Source of the DNA: Citrobacter sedlakii NBRC 105722
GTDB lineage: Bacteria; Pseudomonadota; Gammaproteobacteria; Enterobacterales; Enterobacteriaceae
Length of the DNA stretch: 64,000 bases
Direction of reading: 5' to 3'
Assembly (NCBI RefSeq): GCF_000759835.1
Contig: NZ_BBNB01000001.1
Location: 62,001-126,000, forward strand
Shown here: positions 50,893 to 59,953 of the stretch, in pieces
Layout of the letters: the number at the start of each line of letters is the position of its first letter
Numbering within the stretch: the first letter of the stretch is position 1
Notes under the pieces: generated by a model
The model's input: the letters and a program-made list of their open reading frames with translations, nothing else
What the model was told of the DNA's origin: nothing
Databases searched by the model: none
Program-made: the position numbers and the translations under genes

Positions 50893-51912
50893 ATGGAAAG
50901 TGTCGTTATTCAGCAACCCAATAATCTGGTGATTGAACAACGGGAATTACCCGAACCGCGAAAAGGAGACGTTCGCGTTCGGGTTAAACTCGCCGGAATA
51001 TGCGGATCGGACAGTCATATTTATCGCGGTCATAATCCGTTTGCGAAATATCCACGCGTTATCGGTCACGAAGTTTTTGGTGTGATAGATAAAGTGGGCG
51101 AGGGCGTAGATACGCGCCGTATTGGTGAACGTGTGGCGCTGGATCCGGTTATTAGCTGCGGGGAATGCTATCCCTGCTCAATTGGCAAACCCAATGTTTG
51201 CACGTCATTAGTGGTATTAGGCGTGCACCGGGACGGCGGTTTTAGTGAATATGTGACTGCGCCAGCCAGGAATGCCTACGTTATTCCGGAGACGATCCCC
51301 GATCGTCACGCCGTGATGGTTGAACCTTTTACGATTGCCGCAAATGTTACCGGACAGGTTGAGCCGACAGAAAATGATATTGCGCTCATTTACGGCGCCG
51401 GTCCGATGGGGTTAACCACTTTACAGGCGTTAAAAGGTGTTTATAACGTTGGCACCGTGATTGTGGCCGATCGTATTGAAGAACGTCTGGCGATGGCAAA
51501 AACATGCGGCGCTGATGTGATCCTGAATAATAGCGAGCTTACACTGCAATCCTGGCTCGAAGAAAAAGGAATCAAGCCGACCCTGATTGTTGACGCGGCC
51601 TGTCATCCAGCCATTCTCCCGGAAGCCATTGGCCTTGCGTCACCTGCGGCGCGTATCGTGTTAATGGGTTTTTCCAGCGACCCGTGCGTGATTACGCAGC
51701 AGGGCATTACCGGTAAAGAGCTTTCTATTTTTTCATCGCGACTGAATGCGCACAAATTTCCCACCGTCATCGAATGGATTGAAAAGGGATTTATCGATCC
51801 CGAAAAGTTAATTACTCATCAGTTTGACTATCACCATATTACCGACGCCCTTGAAATATTCGAAAAAGATCAGCGTCAGTGCTGCAAAGTATTACTGACC
51901 TTTTCTGCATAA
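50893..51912 (+). CDS. rspB: Zinc-dependent sugar-acid dehydrogenase RspB
   Basis: Medium-chain zinc alcohol dehydrogenase of 339 residues, probably L-gulonate 5-dehydrogenase producing D-fructuronate with NAD. The catalytic-zinc motif is in GICGSDSHIYRGH, with VIGHEVFG near residue 57. Structural-zinc cysteines lie in CGECYPCSIGKPNVC near residue 93, and the Rossmann GAGPMGLT near residue 170. It is about two-thirds identical to E. coli RspB by eye. It is first in the cluster, behind the CTTGTATGGTAGT motif. Function is inferred from characterised RspB-like enzymes of other bacteria. Confidence 0.88.
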   Translation: MESVVIQQPNNLVIEQRELPEPRKGDVRVRVKLAGICGSDSHIYRGHNPFAKYPRVIGHEVFGVIDKVGEGVDTRRIGERVALDPVISCGECYPCSIGKPNVCTSLVVLGVHRDGGFSEYVTAPARNAYVIPETIPDRHAVMVEPFTIAANVTGQVEPTENDIALIYGAGPMGLTTLQALKGVYNVGTVIVADRIEERLAMAKTCGADVILNNSELTLQSWLEEKGIKPTLIVDAACHPAILPEAIGLASPAARIVLMGFSSDPCVITQQGITGKELSIFSSRLNAHKFPTVIEWIEKGFIDPEKLITHQFDYHHITDALEIFEKDQRQCCKVLLTFSA

Positions 51913-51987
51913 CAGACGAACAATGCGGTAAATGCCCGATTCGTCGGGTATTTTGTGGTACGCATCTCCTTTTCAGAGATAGCTAAT

Positions 51988-53361
51988 ATGAATACATTAA
52001 AACATGAAAGAAGTACGCAGGATCTGGTGCGCGCCGCCGTTTCAGGTTGGTTAGGCACTGCCCTGGAATTTATGGATTTCCAGTTATATTCTCTTGGCGC
52101 CGCGCTGGTGTTTCATGAGATATTTTTCCCGGAACAATCCGCGGCTATGGCGCTTATTCTGGCGATGGGCACCTACGGCGCAGGGTATATCGCTCGTATC
52201 GTCGGCGCTTTTATATTCGGCAAAATGGGCGACAGAATAGGGCGCAAAAAAGTGCTCTTTATCACCATCACCATGATGGGCATCTGCACCACCTTAATTG
52301 GCGTTTTGCCGACTTACGCGCAAATCGGAATTTTTGCGCCAGTGCTGTTAGTCACTTTACGTATTATTCAGGGACTAGGCGCGGGGGCGGAAATTTCTGG
52401 CGCCGGAACCATGTTGGCGGAATACGCGCCGAAAGGGAAACGCGGAATCATTTCATCTCTGGTGGCGATGGGCACCAACTGCGGTACGTTAAGCGCCACG
52501 GCGATCTGGGCGGTGATGTTTTTCGCTCTTGACCGTGAAGCGTTGCTGGCCTGGGGATGGCGTATTCCGTTCCTCGCAAGCGTAGTGGTCATGATCTTCG
52601 CCATATGGCTGCGTCTGAACCTGAAAGAAAGTCCGGTGTTTGAGCAGGTCAACGAAGGTGAAACCACCGCAGCCCCGACGGCAGCAGATGTTTCTCTGGG
52701 CGCGATGTTTTCCAGTAAATCGTTCTGGCTGGCAACGGGGTTACGTTTTGGGCAAGCCGGTAACTCGGGATTGATCCAGACGTTTCTTGCCGGTTATCTC
52801 GTCCAGACGCTGTTATTCAACAAATCGATACCCACGGATGCGCTGATGATAAGCTCGATTATCGGTTTTATCACTATTCCGCTTCTGGGCTGGCTGTCAG
52901 ACAAATACGGTCGCCGTTTACCCTACATTTTGTTAAACATCTCGGCCATCATTCTTGCTTACCCGATGCTGTCGATTGTCGTGGATAAAACGTACAGCCC
53001 CGGGATCATCATGACGGCGCTGATTGTCATTCATAACTTTGCGGTGCTTGGCCTGTTTGCACTTGAAAATATCACCATGGCGGAGATCTTCGGCTCCCGT
53101 AACCGCTTCACCCGCATGGCGATATCGAAGGAGGCCGGGGGGCTGGTCGCGGTGGGGTTCGGTCCGGTACTGGCGGGCATTTTCTGCAACATGACCGGCA
53201 ACTGGCTGCCGATCCTGGTGATGATCGTTATTTATTCCCTGATAGGCCTCATTTCCGCACTACTGATGCCGGAAGTCTGCGATCGCGATCTGCGTATTCC
53301 TGAGGATGCGGCAGAGGTTACAGGCAGTAAACAGAGGCTGCCCAGCGCCAGCCGCATTTAA
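51988..53361 (+). CDS. ydfJ: MFS (MHS-family) transporter YdfJ
   Basis: Inner-membrane metabolite:H+ symporter of 457 residues with 12 helices and the MHS motif GKMGDRIGRKKVL near residue 75. It aligns well with E. coli YdfJ, which is interrupted by the Qin prophage in K-12; here it is intact. It probably imports the hexonate used by rspB, rspA and ydfI. An earlier in-frame start (51955) has no ribosome site. A terminator follows, then rspA under its own motif. Confidence 0.9.
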   Translation: MNTLKHERSTQDLVRAAVSGWLGTALEFMDFQLYSLGAALVFHEIFFPEQSAAMALILAMGTYGAGYIARIVGAFIFGKMGDRIGRKKVLFITITMMGICTTLIGVLPTYAQIGIFAPVLLVTLRIIQGLGAGAEISGAGTMLAEYAPKGKRGIISSLVAMGTNCGTLSATAIWAVMFFALDREALLAWGWRIPFLASVVVMIFAIWLRLNLKESPVFEQVNEGETTAAPTAADVSLGAMFSSKSFWLATGLRFGQAGNSGLIQTFLAGYLVQTLLFNKSIPTDALMISSIIGFITIPLLGWLSDKYGRRLPYILLNISAIILAYPMLSIVVDKTYSPGIIMTALIVIHNFAVLGLFALENITMAEIFGSRNRFTRMAISKEAGGLVAVGFGPVLAGIFCNMTGNWLPILVMIVIYSLIGLISALLMPEVCDRDLRIPEDAAEVTGSKQRLPSASRI

Positions 53362-53372
53362 CCCCTGCGTTC

Positions 53373-53405
53373 AAAGCGGTTACGTATTCACGGACCGCTT
53401 TTTTT
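53373..53405 (+). terminator. rspB-ydfJ terminator
   Basis: AAAGCGGT and ACCGCTT pair across 13 bases, followed by seven or more T. It separates rspB-ydfJ from the rspA transcription unit. Confidence 0.85.
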
Positions 53406-53477
53406 GCGCATCGGCACAAACCCCACGTCAGTGGACGCTGATTTTTGTGATCTCAGTGGAGAAACAGGTTTGTTATA

Positions 53478-53490
53478 CTTGTATGGTAGT
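53478..53490 (+). promoter_or_regulatory. Putative RspR operator at rspA
   Basis: CTTGTATGGTAGT, identical to the rspB copy, 50 bases before the rspA start. TTTTTGTGATC lies about 32 bases upstream, again as in the rspB copy. Confidence 0.5.
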
Positions 53491-53540
53491 ATGCGTAAGG
53501 CATAAATTCTTAATATCACCACATAGAGGTAGGAAGAAAA

Positions 53541-54755
53541 ATGAAGATTGTAGGGGCTGAGGTTTTTGTCACCTGTCCGGGACGTAACTTTGTCACGCTG
53601 AAAATAACCACCGAAGACGGTATCACCGGACTGGGCGATGCCACGCTGAATGGACGCGAGCTTTCTGTCGCGTCGTACCTGAAAGATCATCTCTGCCCAC
53701 AGTTAATCGGTCGCGATGCGCACCGTATCGAAGATATTTGGCAGTTTTTTTACAAGGGGGCTTACTGGCGTCGCGGCCCGGTAACGATGTCTGCCATCTC
53801 TGCTGTCGACATGGCGCTCTGGGACATCAAAGCCAAAGCGGCAAACATGCCGCTGTATCAATTGCTCGGCGGCGCGTCCCGCGAAGGGGTGATGGTATAT
53901 TGCCACACCACCGGACATACCGTTGACGATGTGCTGGAAGATTACGCTCGCCATAAAGAGATGGGCTTTAAAGCGATTCGCGTGCAGTGCGGCGTACCGG
54001 GGATGAAAACCACTTACGGTATGTCCAAAGGGAAAGGGCTGGCCTACGAACCCGCAACCAAGGGACAGTGGCCGGAAGAACAGCTCTGGTCTACCGAGAA
54101 ATACCTCGACTTCACACCGAAGCTGTTTGCAGCCGTTCGCGACAAGTTCGGATTCAATGAACACTTACTGCATGACATGCATCATCGCTTAACGCCGATT
54201 GAAGCGGCGCGTTTTGGAAAGAGCATCGAAGATTATCGTCTGTTCTGGATGGAAGACCCGACGCCTGCGGAAAACCAGGAATGCTTCCGCCTGATTCGAC
54301 AACATACCGTTACGCCGATTGCTGTCGGTGAAGTCTTTAACAGTATCTGGGACTGCAAGCAACTGATAGAAGAACAGCTGATCGACTATATCCGCACCAC
54401 CATCACCCATGCAGGCGGCATTACCGGAATGCGCCGCATCGCCGATTTCGCGTCGCTTTATCAGGTTCGCACGGGCTCCCACGGGCCGTCCGATCTCTCT
54501 CCGGTGTGCATGGCTGCGGCGCTGCACTTTGATCTCTGGGTGCCCAACTTCGGCGTTCAGGAGTACATGGGATATTCAGAGCAAATGCTGGACGTTTTCC
54601 CGCATAACTGGCGTTTTGACAACGGTTATATGCACCCGGGCGACAAACCGGGACTGGGCATTGAGTTCGACGAAAAGCTGGCGGCGAAATATCCCTATGA
54701 CCCCGCTTATCTGCCGGTCGCCCGACTGGAAGATGGCACATTGTGGAACTGGTAA
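53541..54755 (+). CDS. rspA: Mannonate dehydratase-family protein RspA
   Basis: Enolase-superfamily dehydratase of 404 residues that can convert D-mannonate to 2-keto-3-deoxygluconate. The ManD ligands are all visible: Asp212 and His214 in LHDMHHRL, Glu238 in WMEDP, Glu264 in VGEVF; catalytic Tyr159 and His314 ([10 protein letters not shown]) are also in place. E. coli RspA was named for starvation-sensing effects through homoserine lactone and has low ManD activity. The start follows GAGGTAGGAAG. It lies after ydfJ here, whereas in E. coli it precedes rspB. Confidence 0.93.
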   Translation: MKIVGAEVFVTCPGRNFVTLKITTEDGITGLGDATLNGRELSVASYLKDHLCPQLIGRDAHRIEDIWQFFYKGAYWRRGPVTMSAISAVDMALWDIKAKAANMPLYQLLGGASREGVMVYCHTTGHTVDDVLEDYARHKEMGFKAIRVQCGVPGMKTTYGMSKGKGLAYEPATKGQWPEEQLWSTEKYLDFTPKLFAAVRDKFGFNEHLLHDMHHRLTPIEAARFGKSIEDYRLFWMEDPTPAENQECFRLIRQHTVTPIAVGEVFNSIWDCKQLIEEQLIDYIRTTITHAGGITGMRRIADFASLYQVRTGSHGPSDLSPVCMAAALHFDLWVPNFGVQEYMGYSEQMLDVFPHNWRFDNGYMHPGDKPGLGIEFDEKLAAKYPYDPAYLPVARLEDGTLWNW

Positions 54756-54808
54756 AGTAAACCTAAACGACAAGGAAGTTGCTCACCTCTGATCCAACGA
54801 AGGTAAAC

Positions 54809-54826
54809 ATGTATGGTTAGTTCGGT
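54809..54826 (+). promoter_or_regulatory. Degenerate RspR-like motif at the second transporter start
   Basis: CATGTATGGTTAGTTCGG resembles the rspB copy (TTGTATGGTAGTTCGG), with one inserted T, but it overlaps the start codon. It may be coincidental. Confidence 0.25.
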
Positions 54827-56150
54827 TGATATTAAAAATAATGTTGATAGCAAACCTGTGGTCCGTCGTGTTGCTTCCGCTTCAGCAATTGGTACCGCTG
54901 CGGAATATTATGATTTTTTTGCTTATGGCACCGCTGCTGTCCTGTTTTTTGGGCATCTTTTCTTCCCCAGCGACGATCCGTTAATCAGTACGCTGGCCGC
55001 ATTCGCCACCTATGCCGTCGGTTTTTTAGCAAGGCCGCTGGGCGGTATCGTTTTTGGTCACATTGGCGATAAAGTAGGGCGTAAAAAAGCGCTCGTCATT
55101 ACGATTTTGATTGTGGGACTGGGGACGTTTTGTATTGGATTATTGCCAACCTATGAAAAAATTGGCGTATGGGCTCCTGTATTGCTGATTTTCATCCGCG
55201 TTCTACAGGGATTCGGCGTGGGAGGCGAGCAGGCCGGTGCGGTATTGATGACCGCGGAATACGCGGAGCCCAAACGCCGCGGCTTCTTCGCCAGTTGGGT
55301 CCAGATTGGCGCGCCGGTTGGATTTCTGTTACCGATGGCGCTTTTTGCCTTACTGAACGCGACATTATCCCCAGAAGCTATGATGGATTACGGCTGGCGT
55401 ATCCCATTCTTGTTGAGTCTCCTGTTGGTTATCGTCGGCCTGTTCATCCGTTTGAAGATTGATGAGTCCCCCGTCTTTGCGCAGATTCGTGAAACTAAGG
55501 CGGAGGAATCACGTCCGTTGGTTGAGGTTATCCGGGATTTTCCTGGTATTGTGGTCAAAGGGGTGTGCGCAAAGTTAATTGAAGCCTGTACCTTTGCGAT
55601 GTTTACGGTGATCGTTCTGGCCTACGGTAAAGCCAATAATCTGGATGCCAACATCCTGATGGAAACAATGATTGTGGCAGTGGTGTTGGAAGTGTTAGCG
55701 ATTCCGCTGATGGGGGCGCTGTGTGACAAAATTGGCCGCAAACCGGTTTATATCATCGGCGCACTGATTCAGGTCGTAATGATTATTCCGTTCTTCCTGG
55801 CGATTAATCAGGATAACTTTTGGTTAACGCAGTTAGTGATGATTGTTGTCATTAGCTTTGGTCACAGCATGTGTTATGCCCCTCAGGCGTCATTTTTCCC
55901 CGAATTATTCCCGACGCATATTCGCTGTAGCGGTATCGCACTCATCTGGCAGTTAGGGTCACTGATCGGCAGCGGCGTACTGGGGCTGGTGGCGGTTAAG
56001 ATCCTGCAGATGACAGGTGGACATTATTACGGACTGGCCAGTTACGTCATTGTACTCGGCATTGTATCGGTGATAGGTCTGCTCATGATGCCGGAAACGG
56101 CTCCCCAACGTCTGAAACATGAATATCAGGACTGGCATAAACACGGTTAA
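54813..56150 (+). CDS. MFS (MHS-family) transporter, second in the rsp cluster
   Basis: Inner-membrane symporter of 445 residues with 12 helices; MHS-type motif GHIGDKVGRKKAL near residue 85 and GYGWRIPFLLSL-like DYGWRIPFLLS near residue 195. It resembles ShiA/YhjE-type carriers but is distinct from ydfJ, and I know no K-12 counterpart at this locus. It is 57 bases after rspA, so cotranscribed with it, and probably imports a related hexonate. An out-of-frame ATG four bases upstream opens a three-codon ORF. By eye it is more AT-rich than its neighbours. Confidence 0.85.
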   Translation: MVSSVDIKNNVDSKPVVRRVASASAIGTAAEYYDFFAYGTAAVLFFGHLFFPSDDPLISTLAAFATYAVGFLARPLGGIVFGHIGDKVGRKKALVITILIVGLGTFCIGLLPTYEKIGVWAPVLLIFIRVLQGFGVGGEQAGAVLMTAEYAEPKRRGFFASWVQIGAPVGFLLPMALFALLNATLSPEAMMDYGWRIPFLLSLLLVIVGLFIRLKIDESPVFAQIRETKAEESRPLVEVIRDFPGIVVKGVCAKLIEACTFAMFTVIVLAYGKANNLDANILMETMIVAVVLEVLAIPLMGALCDKIGRKPVYIIGALIQVVMIIPFFLAINQDNFWLTQLVMIVVISFGHSMCYAPQASFFPELFPTHIRCSGIALIWQLGSLIGSGVLGLVAVKILQMTGGHYYGLASYVIVLGIVSVIGLLMMPETAPQRLKHEYQDWHKHG

Positions 56151-56166
56151 GCCGCATGGAACGTGA

Positions 56167-56188
56167 AAGGCCGCGTAACGGCGGCCTT
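56167..56188 (+). terminator. Hairpin after the second MFS transporter
   Basis: AAGGCCGC and GCGGCCTT form an eight-base stem with a six-base loop; no T-run follows. Confidence 0.55.
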
Positions 56189-56276
56189 AAGACGGTTTGT
56201 CAGCGCATCTCGCATGCTGTCACATAACTTAAAAATGATGTTATACCAATTAGCGAAAGCTTAATTCAAATCAAAA

Positions 56277-56292
56277 CATACAACCATACAGG
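56277..56292 (-). promoter_or_regulatory. Putative RspR operator at ydfI
   Basis: On the minus strand CCTGTATGGTTGTATG matches CTTGTATGGTAGTATG of the rspA copy at 14 of 16 positions. It lies 46 bases before ydfI. Confidence 0.45.
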
Positions 56293-56337
56293 CGTTACTC
56301 TGAAACGGTCCTGATTTCATTCCAAATAGGTCATACA

Positions 56338-57804
56338 ATGCAAAACAAGCTCTTAACGGCAAAAGCGACGTTACCTGGCTACGATCGCAACACGTTGATT
56401 CCGCGTATCGTTCATCTCGGCTTTGGCGCGTTCCATCGTGCGCACCAGGGCGTTTATACCGACATCCTGGCGGCTGAACACAACAGCGACTGGGGATACT
56501 GTGAAGTGAACCTGATCGGCGGCGAGCAGCAAATTGCCGATTTGAAACAGCAGGATAACCTGTACACCGTGGCGGAAATGTCTGCCGATGCCTGGACGGC
56601 AAGAGTGGTTGGCGTGGTGAAGAACGCGCTGCATGCCCAGGTGGATGGACTGGAAGCGGTGTTCGCGGCAATGTGCGAACCGCAGGTGGCGATTGTTTCA
56701 CTGACCATCACCGAAAAAGGGTATTGCCATTCTCCCGCCACCGGGCAGTTAATGCTGGATCACCCAATGATCGCAGCCGATCTCCGGAATCCTCATCAGC
56801 CTAAAACTGCACCGGGCGTGGTGGTTGAAGCGCTGTCGCGACGCAAAGCGGCAGGGCTGCCCGCCTTCACCGTTATGTCCTGCGACAATATGCCGGAGAA
56901 CGGACACGTCATGCGAAACGTGGTCACGGCCTATGCCCGTGCGGTTGATGCGGCGCTGGCAGAATGGATCGCGCAACACGTGACGTTCCCGTCGACAATG
57001 GTTGACCGCATTGTTCCGGCAGTGACCACCGAAACGCTGGATAAAATCGAACAACTGACCGGCGTGCGCGATCCGGCGGGTGTCGCGTGTGAGCCGTTCC
57101 GTCAGTGGGTGATTGAAGACAATTTCGTCGCCGGGCGTCCACAATGGGAAAAAGCAGGCGCTGAACTGGTTGCTGACGTTATCCCGTTTGAAGAAATGAA
57201 GCTGCGTATGTTGAACGGTAGCCACTCTTTCCTCGCTTACCTGGGGTATCTGGCGGGCTATCAGCACATTAACGACTGCATGGAGGATGAACATTACCGC
57301 ATTGCGGCCCGCGGGCTGATGCTCAATGAGCAGGCGCCAACGCTAAAAGTGCAGGGGGTTGATCTGACGCGCTACGCCGATCTGCTCATTGAGCGTTACA
57401 GCAACCCGGCGCTGCGCCACCGTACCTGGCAGATCGCGATGGATGGTAGTCAGAAGCTGCCGCAGCGTATGCTGGACTCGGTGCGTTGGCACCTGGCCCA
57501 TAATAGCCGTTTCGACCTGCTGGCGCTGGGCGTGGCGGGCTGGATGCGCTATGTCGGCGGTGTGGACGAACAGGGGAAGGCGATTGAAGTCAACGATCCG
57601 TTACTGCCGGTGATTCAACAGGCGGTGCAAAGCAGTGCGGAAGGGGAAAGCCGCGTTGAGGCCCTGTTAGGGATTGAGGCGATCTTCGGAAACGAACTGC
57701 CACACGTGGCGTTGTTCACCAACGCGGTGAAAGAAGCCTACCAGGCTCTGCTGGCGGAAGGGGCGAAAAAAACCGTGGCTCGCTATGCTGCAAATCTGAA
57801 GTAA
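56338..57804 (+). CDS. ydfI: D-mannonate oxidoreductase-family protein YdfI
   Basis: Mannitol dehydrogenase-family (polyol-specific long-chain) enzyme of 488 residues, NAD-dependent, converting D-fructuronate to D-mannonate or a similar step. The N-terminal Rossmann entry [19 protein letters not shown] is near residue 24, and the catalytic Lys-Asn-His signature [20 protein letters not shown] near residue 289. It matches E. coli YdfI. It sits last in the hexonate cluster with its own operator-like motif. Confidence 0.92.
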   Translation: MQNKLLTAKATLPGYDRNTLIPRIVHLGFGAFHRAHQGVYTDILAAEHNSDWGYCEVNLIGGEQQIADLKQQDNLYTVAEMSADAWTARVVGVVKNALHAQVDGLEAVFAAMCEPQVAIVSLTITEKGYCHSPATGQLMLDHPMIAADLRNPHQPKTAPGVVVEALSRRKAAGLPAFTVMSCDNMPENGHVMRNVVTAYARAVDAALAEWIAQHVTFPSTMVDRIVPAVTTETLDKIEQLTGVRDPAGVACEPFRQWVIEDNFVAGRPQWEKAGAELVADVIPFEEMKLRMLNGSHSFLAYLGYLAGYQHINDCMEDEHYRIAARGLMLNEQAPTLKVQGVDLTRYADLLIERYSNPALRHRTWQIAMDGSQKLPQRMLDSVRWHLAHNSRFDLLALGVAGWMRYVGGVDEQGKAIEVNDPLLPVIQQAVQSSAEGESRVEALLGIEAIFGNELPHVALFTNAVKEAYQALLAEGAKKTVARYAANLK

Positions 57805-57815
57805 CAGCAACGCGG

Positions 57816-57899
57816 TTGCCGGATGGCGCTTTGTTTATCCGACCTGGGATTTTCAGCCAAACTCAGACCAGGCCGGAAAAGTGAAACGCCATCTGGCAT
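57816..57899. repeat. REP pair (BIME) after ydfI
   Basis: TTGCCGGATGGCGCTTTGTT onward to TATCCGACCTG is one REP. AGACCAGGCCGGAAAAGTGA onward to CGCCATCTGGCAT is a second in inverse orientation, between convergent ydfI and ydfZ. Confidence 0.75.
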
Positions 57900-57907
57900 T
57901 CACACCA

Positions 57908-58111
57908 TCAGTTCATGCCAAGACGAATCAGTTCGACGGGCGCAAACTTACCTTCACAACCTTCCACTTCCACGGTTTTTTCGCGACGGATTTGCGCGGC
58001 GTCCAGACCCTCTGTCGCGATAGCTTTAATGCGACCGGTGACGCCGGTACCGCTGATCATGACGCGGCTGCCGGTGGTGATTGCGTTACGGTTACGATCG
58101 TATGTCATCAT
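57908..58111 (-). CDS. ydfZ: Putative selenium-associated protein YdfZ
   Basis: Small cytosolic protein of 67 residues, equal to E. coli YdfZ, which has been reported to bind selenium. It starts [20 protein letters not shown], has one cysteine ([10 protein letters not shown]) and a KOW/SH3-like beta pattern. AGGAG precedes the ATG by eight bases. An FNR-like site with a TATATA -10 region lies upstream, consistent with the anaerobic induction known for E. coli ydfZ. Confidence 0.93.
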   Translation of the reverse strand: MMTYDRNRNAITTGSRVMISGTGVTGRIKAIATEGLDAAQIRREKTVEVEGCEGKFAPVELIRLGMN

Positions 58112-58206
58112 GGTGTTTTCTCCTTTCTAACTTACCGTCAAAGCCCGTGGGCTCTGGTCCCACGTAACGGGCGCTATATAAATACGCTCATCAGTCCGGA
58201 GTTTTT

Positions 58207-58220
58207 TTGTTTTTGATCAA
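58207..58220 (-). promoter_or_regulatory. FNR-like site of ydfZ
   Basis: TTGATCAAAAACAA on the minus strand matches TTGAT-N4-ATCAA at nine of ten positions. A TATATA element near 58174-58182 would place the start point about 41 bases from the site centre, the class II FNR arrangement. Confidence 0.65.
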
Positions 58221-58266
58221 GCTCACATCTTTTTTGATGCAGACGTGCAGAGGTGTAAATGTGAAA

Positions 58267-58287
58267 CCTCACCCCTGGAGGGTGAGG
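58267..58287 (-). terminator. rspR terminator
   Basis: CCTCACCC and GGGTGAGG form an eight-base stem with a five-base loop just past the rspR stop, followed by TTTC on the minus strand. Confidence 0.65.
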
Positions 58288-58295
58288 GAGAGGAA

Positions 58296-58982
58296 TTATT
58301 CTTCAGTAAACCAGTCGCTGTTTTCCTGACGAATCAACTGCACCGACTCGCCAATTTCCTGCAAATGCTGCGTCATCGCGTTTTCAACCGCATCGGCGTC
58401 ATGCTTCTCCAGCGCCGCAAAAATATCCAGATGTTGACGAAGCAACATCTCCGGCGGCGAAACGTGATCGAGGCTCATGTAGCGCACGCGGTCAATAGTC
58501 GCCTTGATGTTTTCGATGGTGTCCCAGGCCAGCTGGCAGTCGGCAATCAGCGCCAGTTTCTGATGAAAGTCATCGTCCAGTTCAAAGAAATCATTGAGCT
58601 GCTTACGCTCAATGGCGATGCGCTGCTGGTTGAGATTCTGCTCAAGCTGATAGCACTGGCTGTCGGTCATCATCGCTGCCGCGCGACGCGCGACCGCACA
58701 CTCAATGGCCTGACGGACAAAGCAGCCGTTTCGTACCTGTGATAAAGAGATTTTATTGACGTAGCTGCCGCGCTGGGGACGGATCTGGATCAATCCGTTT
58801 TCCGCGAGTTTAATGAAGGCTTCGCGTACCGGCTGGCGTGACACATCAAAGCGAACCGAGACCTCTTTTTCTGATAACGGCGTGCCTGGCGCGATCAGGC
58901 AGTGCACGATATCACGACGAAGAATGCGATAAATCTGCTGATTTACGGGCTGTGTAGGGTTGAGTTGCGTTTCGACGGTCAT
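58296..58982 (-). CDS. rspR: GntR-family regulator RspR (YdfH)
   Basis: FadR-subfamily transcription factor of 228 residues that in E. coli represses rspAB. The N-terminal winged helix includes [20 protein letters not shown] (residues about 36-55). The all-helical FCD domain carries likely metal ligands in DDDFHQKL (near 138), RQHLDIF (near 185) and TQHLQEI (near 207). The effector is unknown, probably a sugar acid. The repeated TATGGTAGT motif across the cluster is its most likely operator. Confidence 0.94.
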   Translation of the reverse strand: MTVETQLNPTQPVNQQIYRILRRDIVHCLIAPGTPLSEKEVSVRFDVSRQPVREAFIKLAENGLIQIRPQRGSYVNKISLSQVRNGCFVRQAIECAVARRAAAMMTDSQCYQLEQNLNQQRIAIERKQLNDFFELDDDFHQKLALIADCQLAWDTIENIKATIDRVRYMSLDHVSPPEMLLRQHLDIFAALEKHDADAVENAMTQHLQEIGESVQLIRQENSDWFTEE

Positions 58983-59043
58983 TCGCTCTTACTTTTTAGA
59001 AAGTTAACCCACAAATACTACCACTTTTTTGTGATGCGCTATA

Positions 59044-59061
59044 CCCGGCCCGCAGGCCGGG
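59044..59061 (-). terminator. Hairpin after ydfG
   Basis: CCCGGCC and GGCCGGG pair around CGCA immediately beyond the ydfG stop. There is no T-run, so termination is uncertain. Confidence 0.5.
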
Positions 59062-59069
59062 AGAAGAAA

Positions 59070-59816
59070 TTAGCCGCGATGTACGCTCAGTCCGGCGAAG
59101 GACTGGGTGACGGGCATCATTTCTACCGTATTGATGTTGACGTGAGCAGGTAACGTCGCCACCCACCAGACCGCTTCCGTTACATCTTCCGGTGTCAGGG
59201 CGGTGGTATTTTCATACGTTTTCCCCGCTTTCTGATCGTCGCCCTTAAAGCGCACGTTAGAAAACTCTGTGCCGCCGACCAGACCCGGTTCGATGTCGGT
59301 CACGCGGACGGCGGTGCCGTGCAGATCGGTGCGCAGATTCAGGCTGAACTGACGAACGAAGGCTTTAGTCGCCCCGTAAACGTTGCCTCCGGCATACGGC
59401 CAGCTCCCGGCGGTGGAGCCGATATTAATGATATGGCCGCGATTGCGTTCAACCATGCCAGGCAGGACCGCGCGGGTCATGTAAACCAGGCCTTTATTGT
59501 TGGTGTCGATCATGGTTTCCCAGTCTTCAACGCTGGCGTTGTGCGCCGGTTCCATCCCCAGCGCCAGCCCGGCATTGTTGACCAGCAGATCGATCTCGCG
59601 CCATTGCGCAGGCAGCGACGCCAGCATTTCCTCGATGGCCGCGCGGTTGCGCACGTCCAGTTGCGCAGTCAGGACGTTTTCGCCCAGCGACTCTTTTAGC
59701 TCCAGCAGGCGTTCCTGGCGACGGCCAGTGGCAATCACTTTATGCCCATTCTCAACAAAACGACGTGTAATACATTCACCAAAACCTGCGGTTGCTCCGG
59801 TTACTAAAACGATCAT
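59070..59816 (-). CDS. ydfG: NADP-dependent 3-hydroxy acid dehydrogenase YdfG
   Basis: Short-chain dehydrogenase of 248 residues that oxidises L-allo-threonine, serine and 3-hydroxypropionate; it also reduces malonic semialdehyde as part of pyrimidine degradation. The cofactor motif VTGATAGFGE lies at residues 5-14, NNAGLALGMEP near residue 82, and the catalytic YGATKAF near residue 147. The ATG at 59816 follows GAGGAACAGTGAG; a five-codon extension lacks support. Confidence 0.95.
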   Translation of the reverse strand: MIVLVTGATAGFGECITRRFVENGHKVIATGRRQERLLELKESLGENVLTAQLDVRNRAAIEEMLASLPAQWREIDLLVNNAGLALGMEPAHNASVEDWETMIDTNNKGLVYMTRAVLPGMVERNRGHIINIGSTAGSWPYAGGNVYGATKAFVRQFSLNLRTDLHGTAVRVTDIEPGLVGGTEFSNVRFKGDDQKAGKTYENTTALTPEDVTEAVWWVATLPAHVNINTVEMMPVTQSFAGLSVHRG

Positions 59817-59842
59817 CTCACTGTTCCTCAACGCTTTTTACG

Positions 59843-59858
59843 TCGTACTACCATAGCA
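59843..59858 (-). promoter_or_regulatory. TATGGTAGTA motif upstream of ydfG
   Basis: On the minus strand TGCTATGGTAGTACGA shares TATGGTAGTA with the rspA operator-like motif. It lies about 30 bases before ydfG, beside the dcp promoter. Membership in an RspR regulon is inference. Confidence 0.35.
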
Positions 59859-59953
59859 CGCGATCAACGCTGGCGGGTAATGCTCGTTAACAGGATTGCG
59901 GTCTTTTCCACGGAAGCCTACTCTAGTGAACAAATCGTTTTCAGGAGTGAAAG

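Noticed and set aside
50830..59858. A mobile island around the rsp cluster
   Set aside because: No integrase, transposase, tRNA target or direct repeats are visible, and flanking genes keep the E. coli order. A modest AT shift by eye is not enough.
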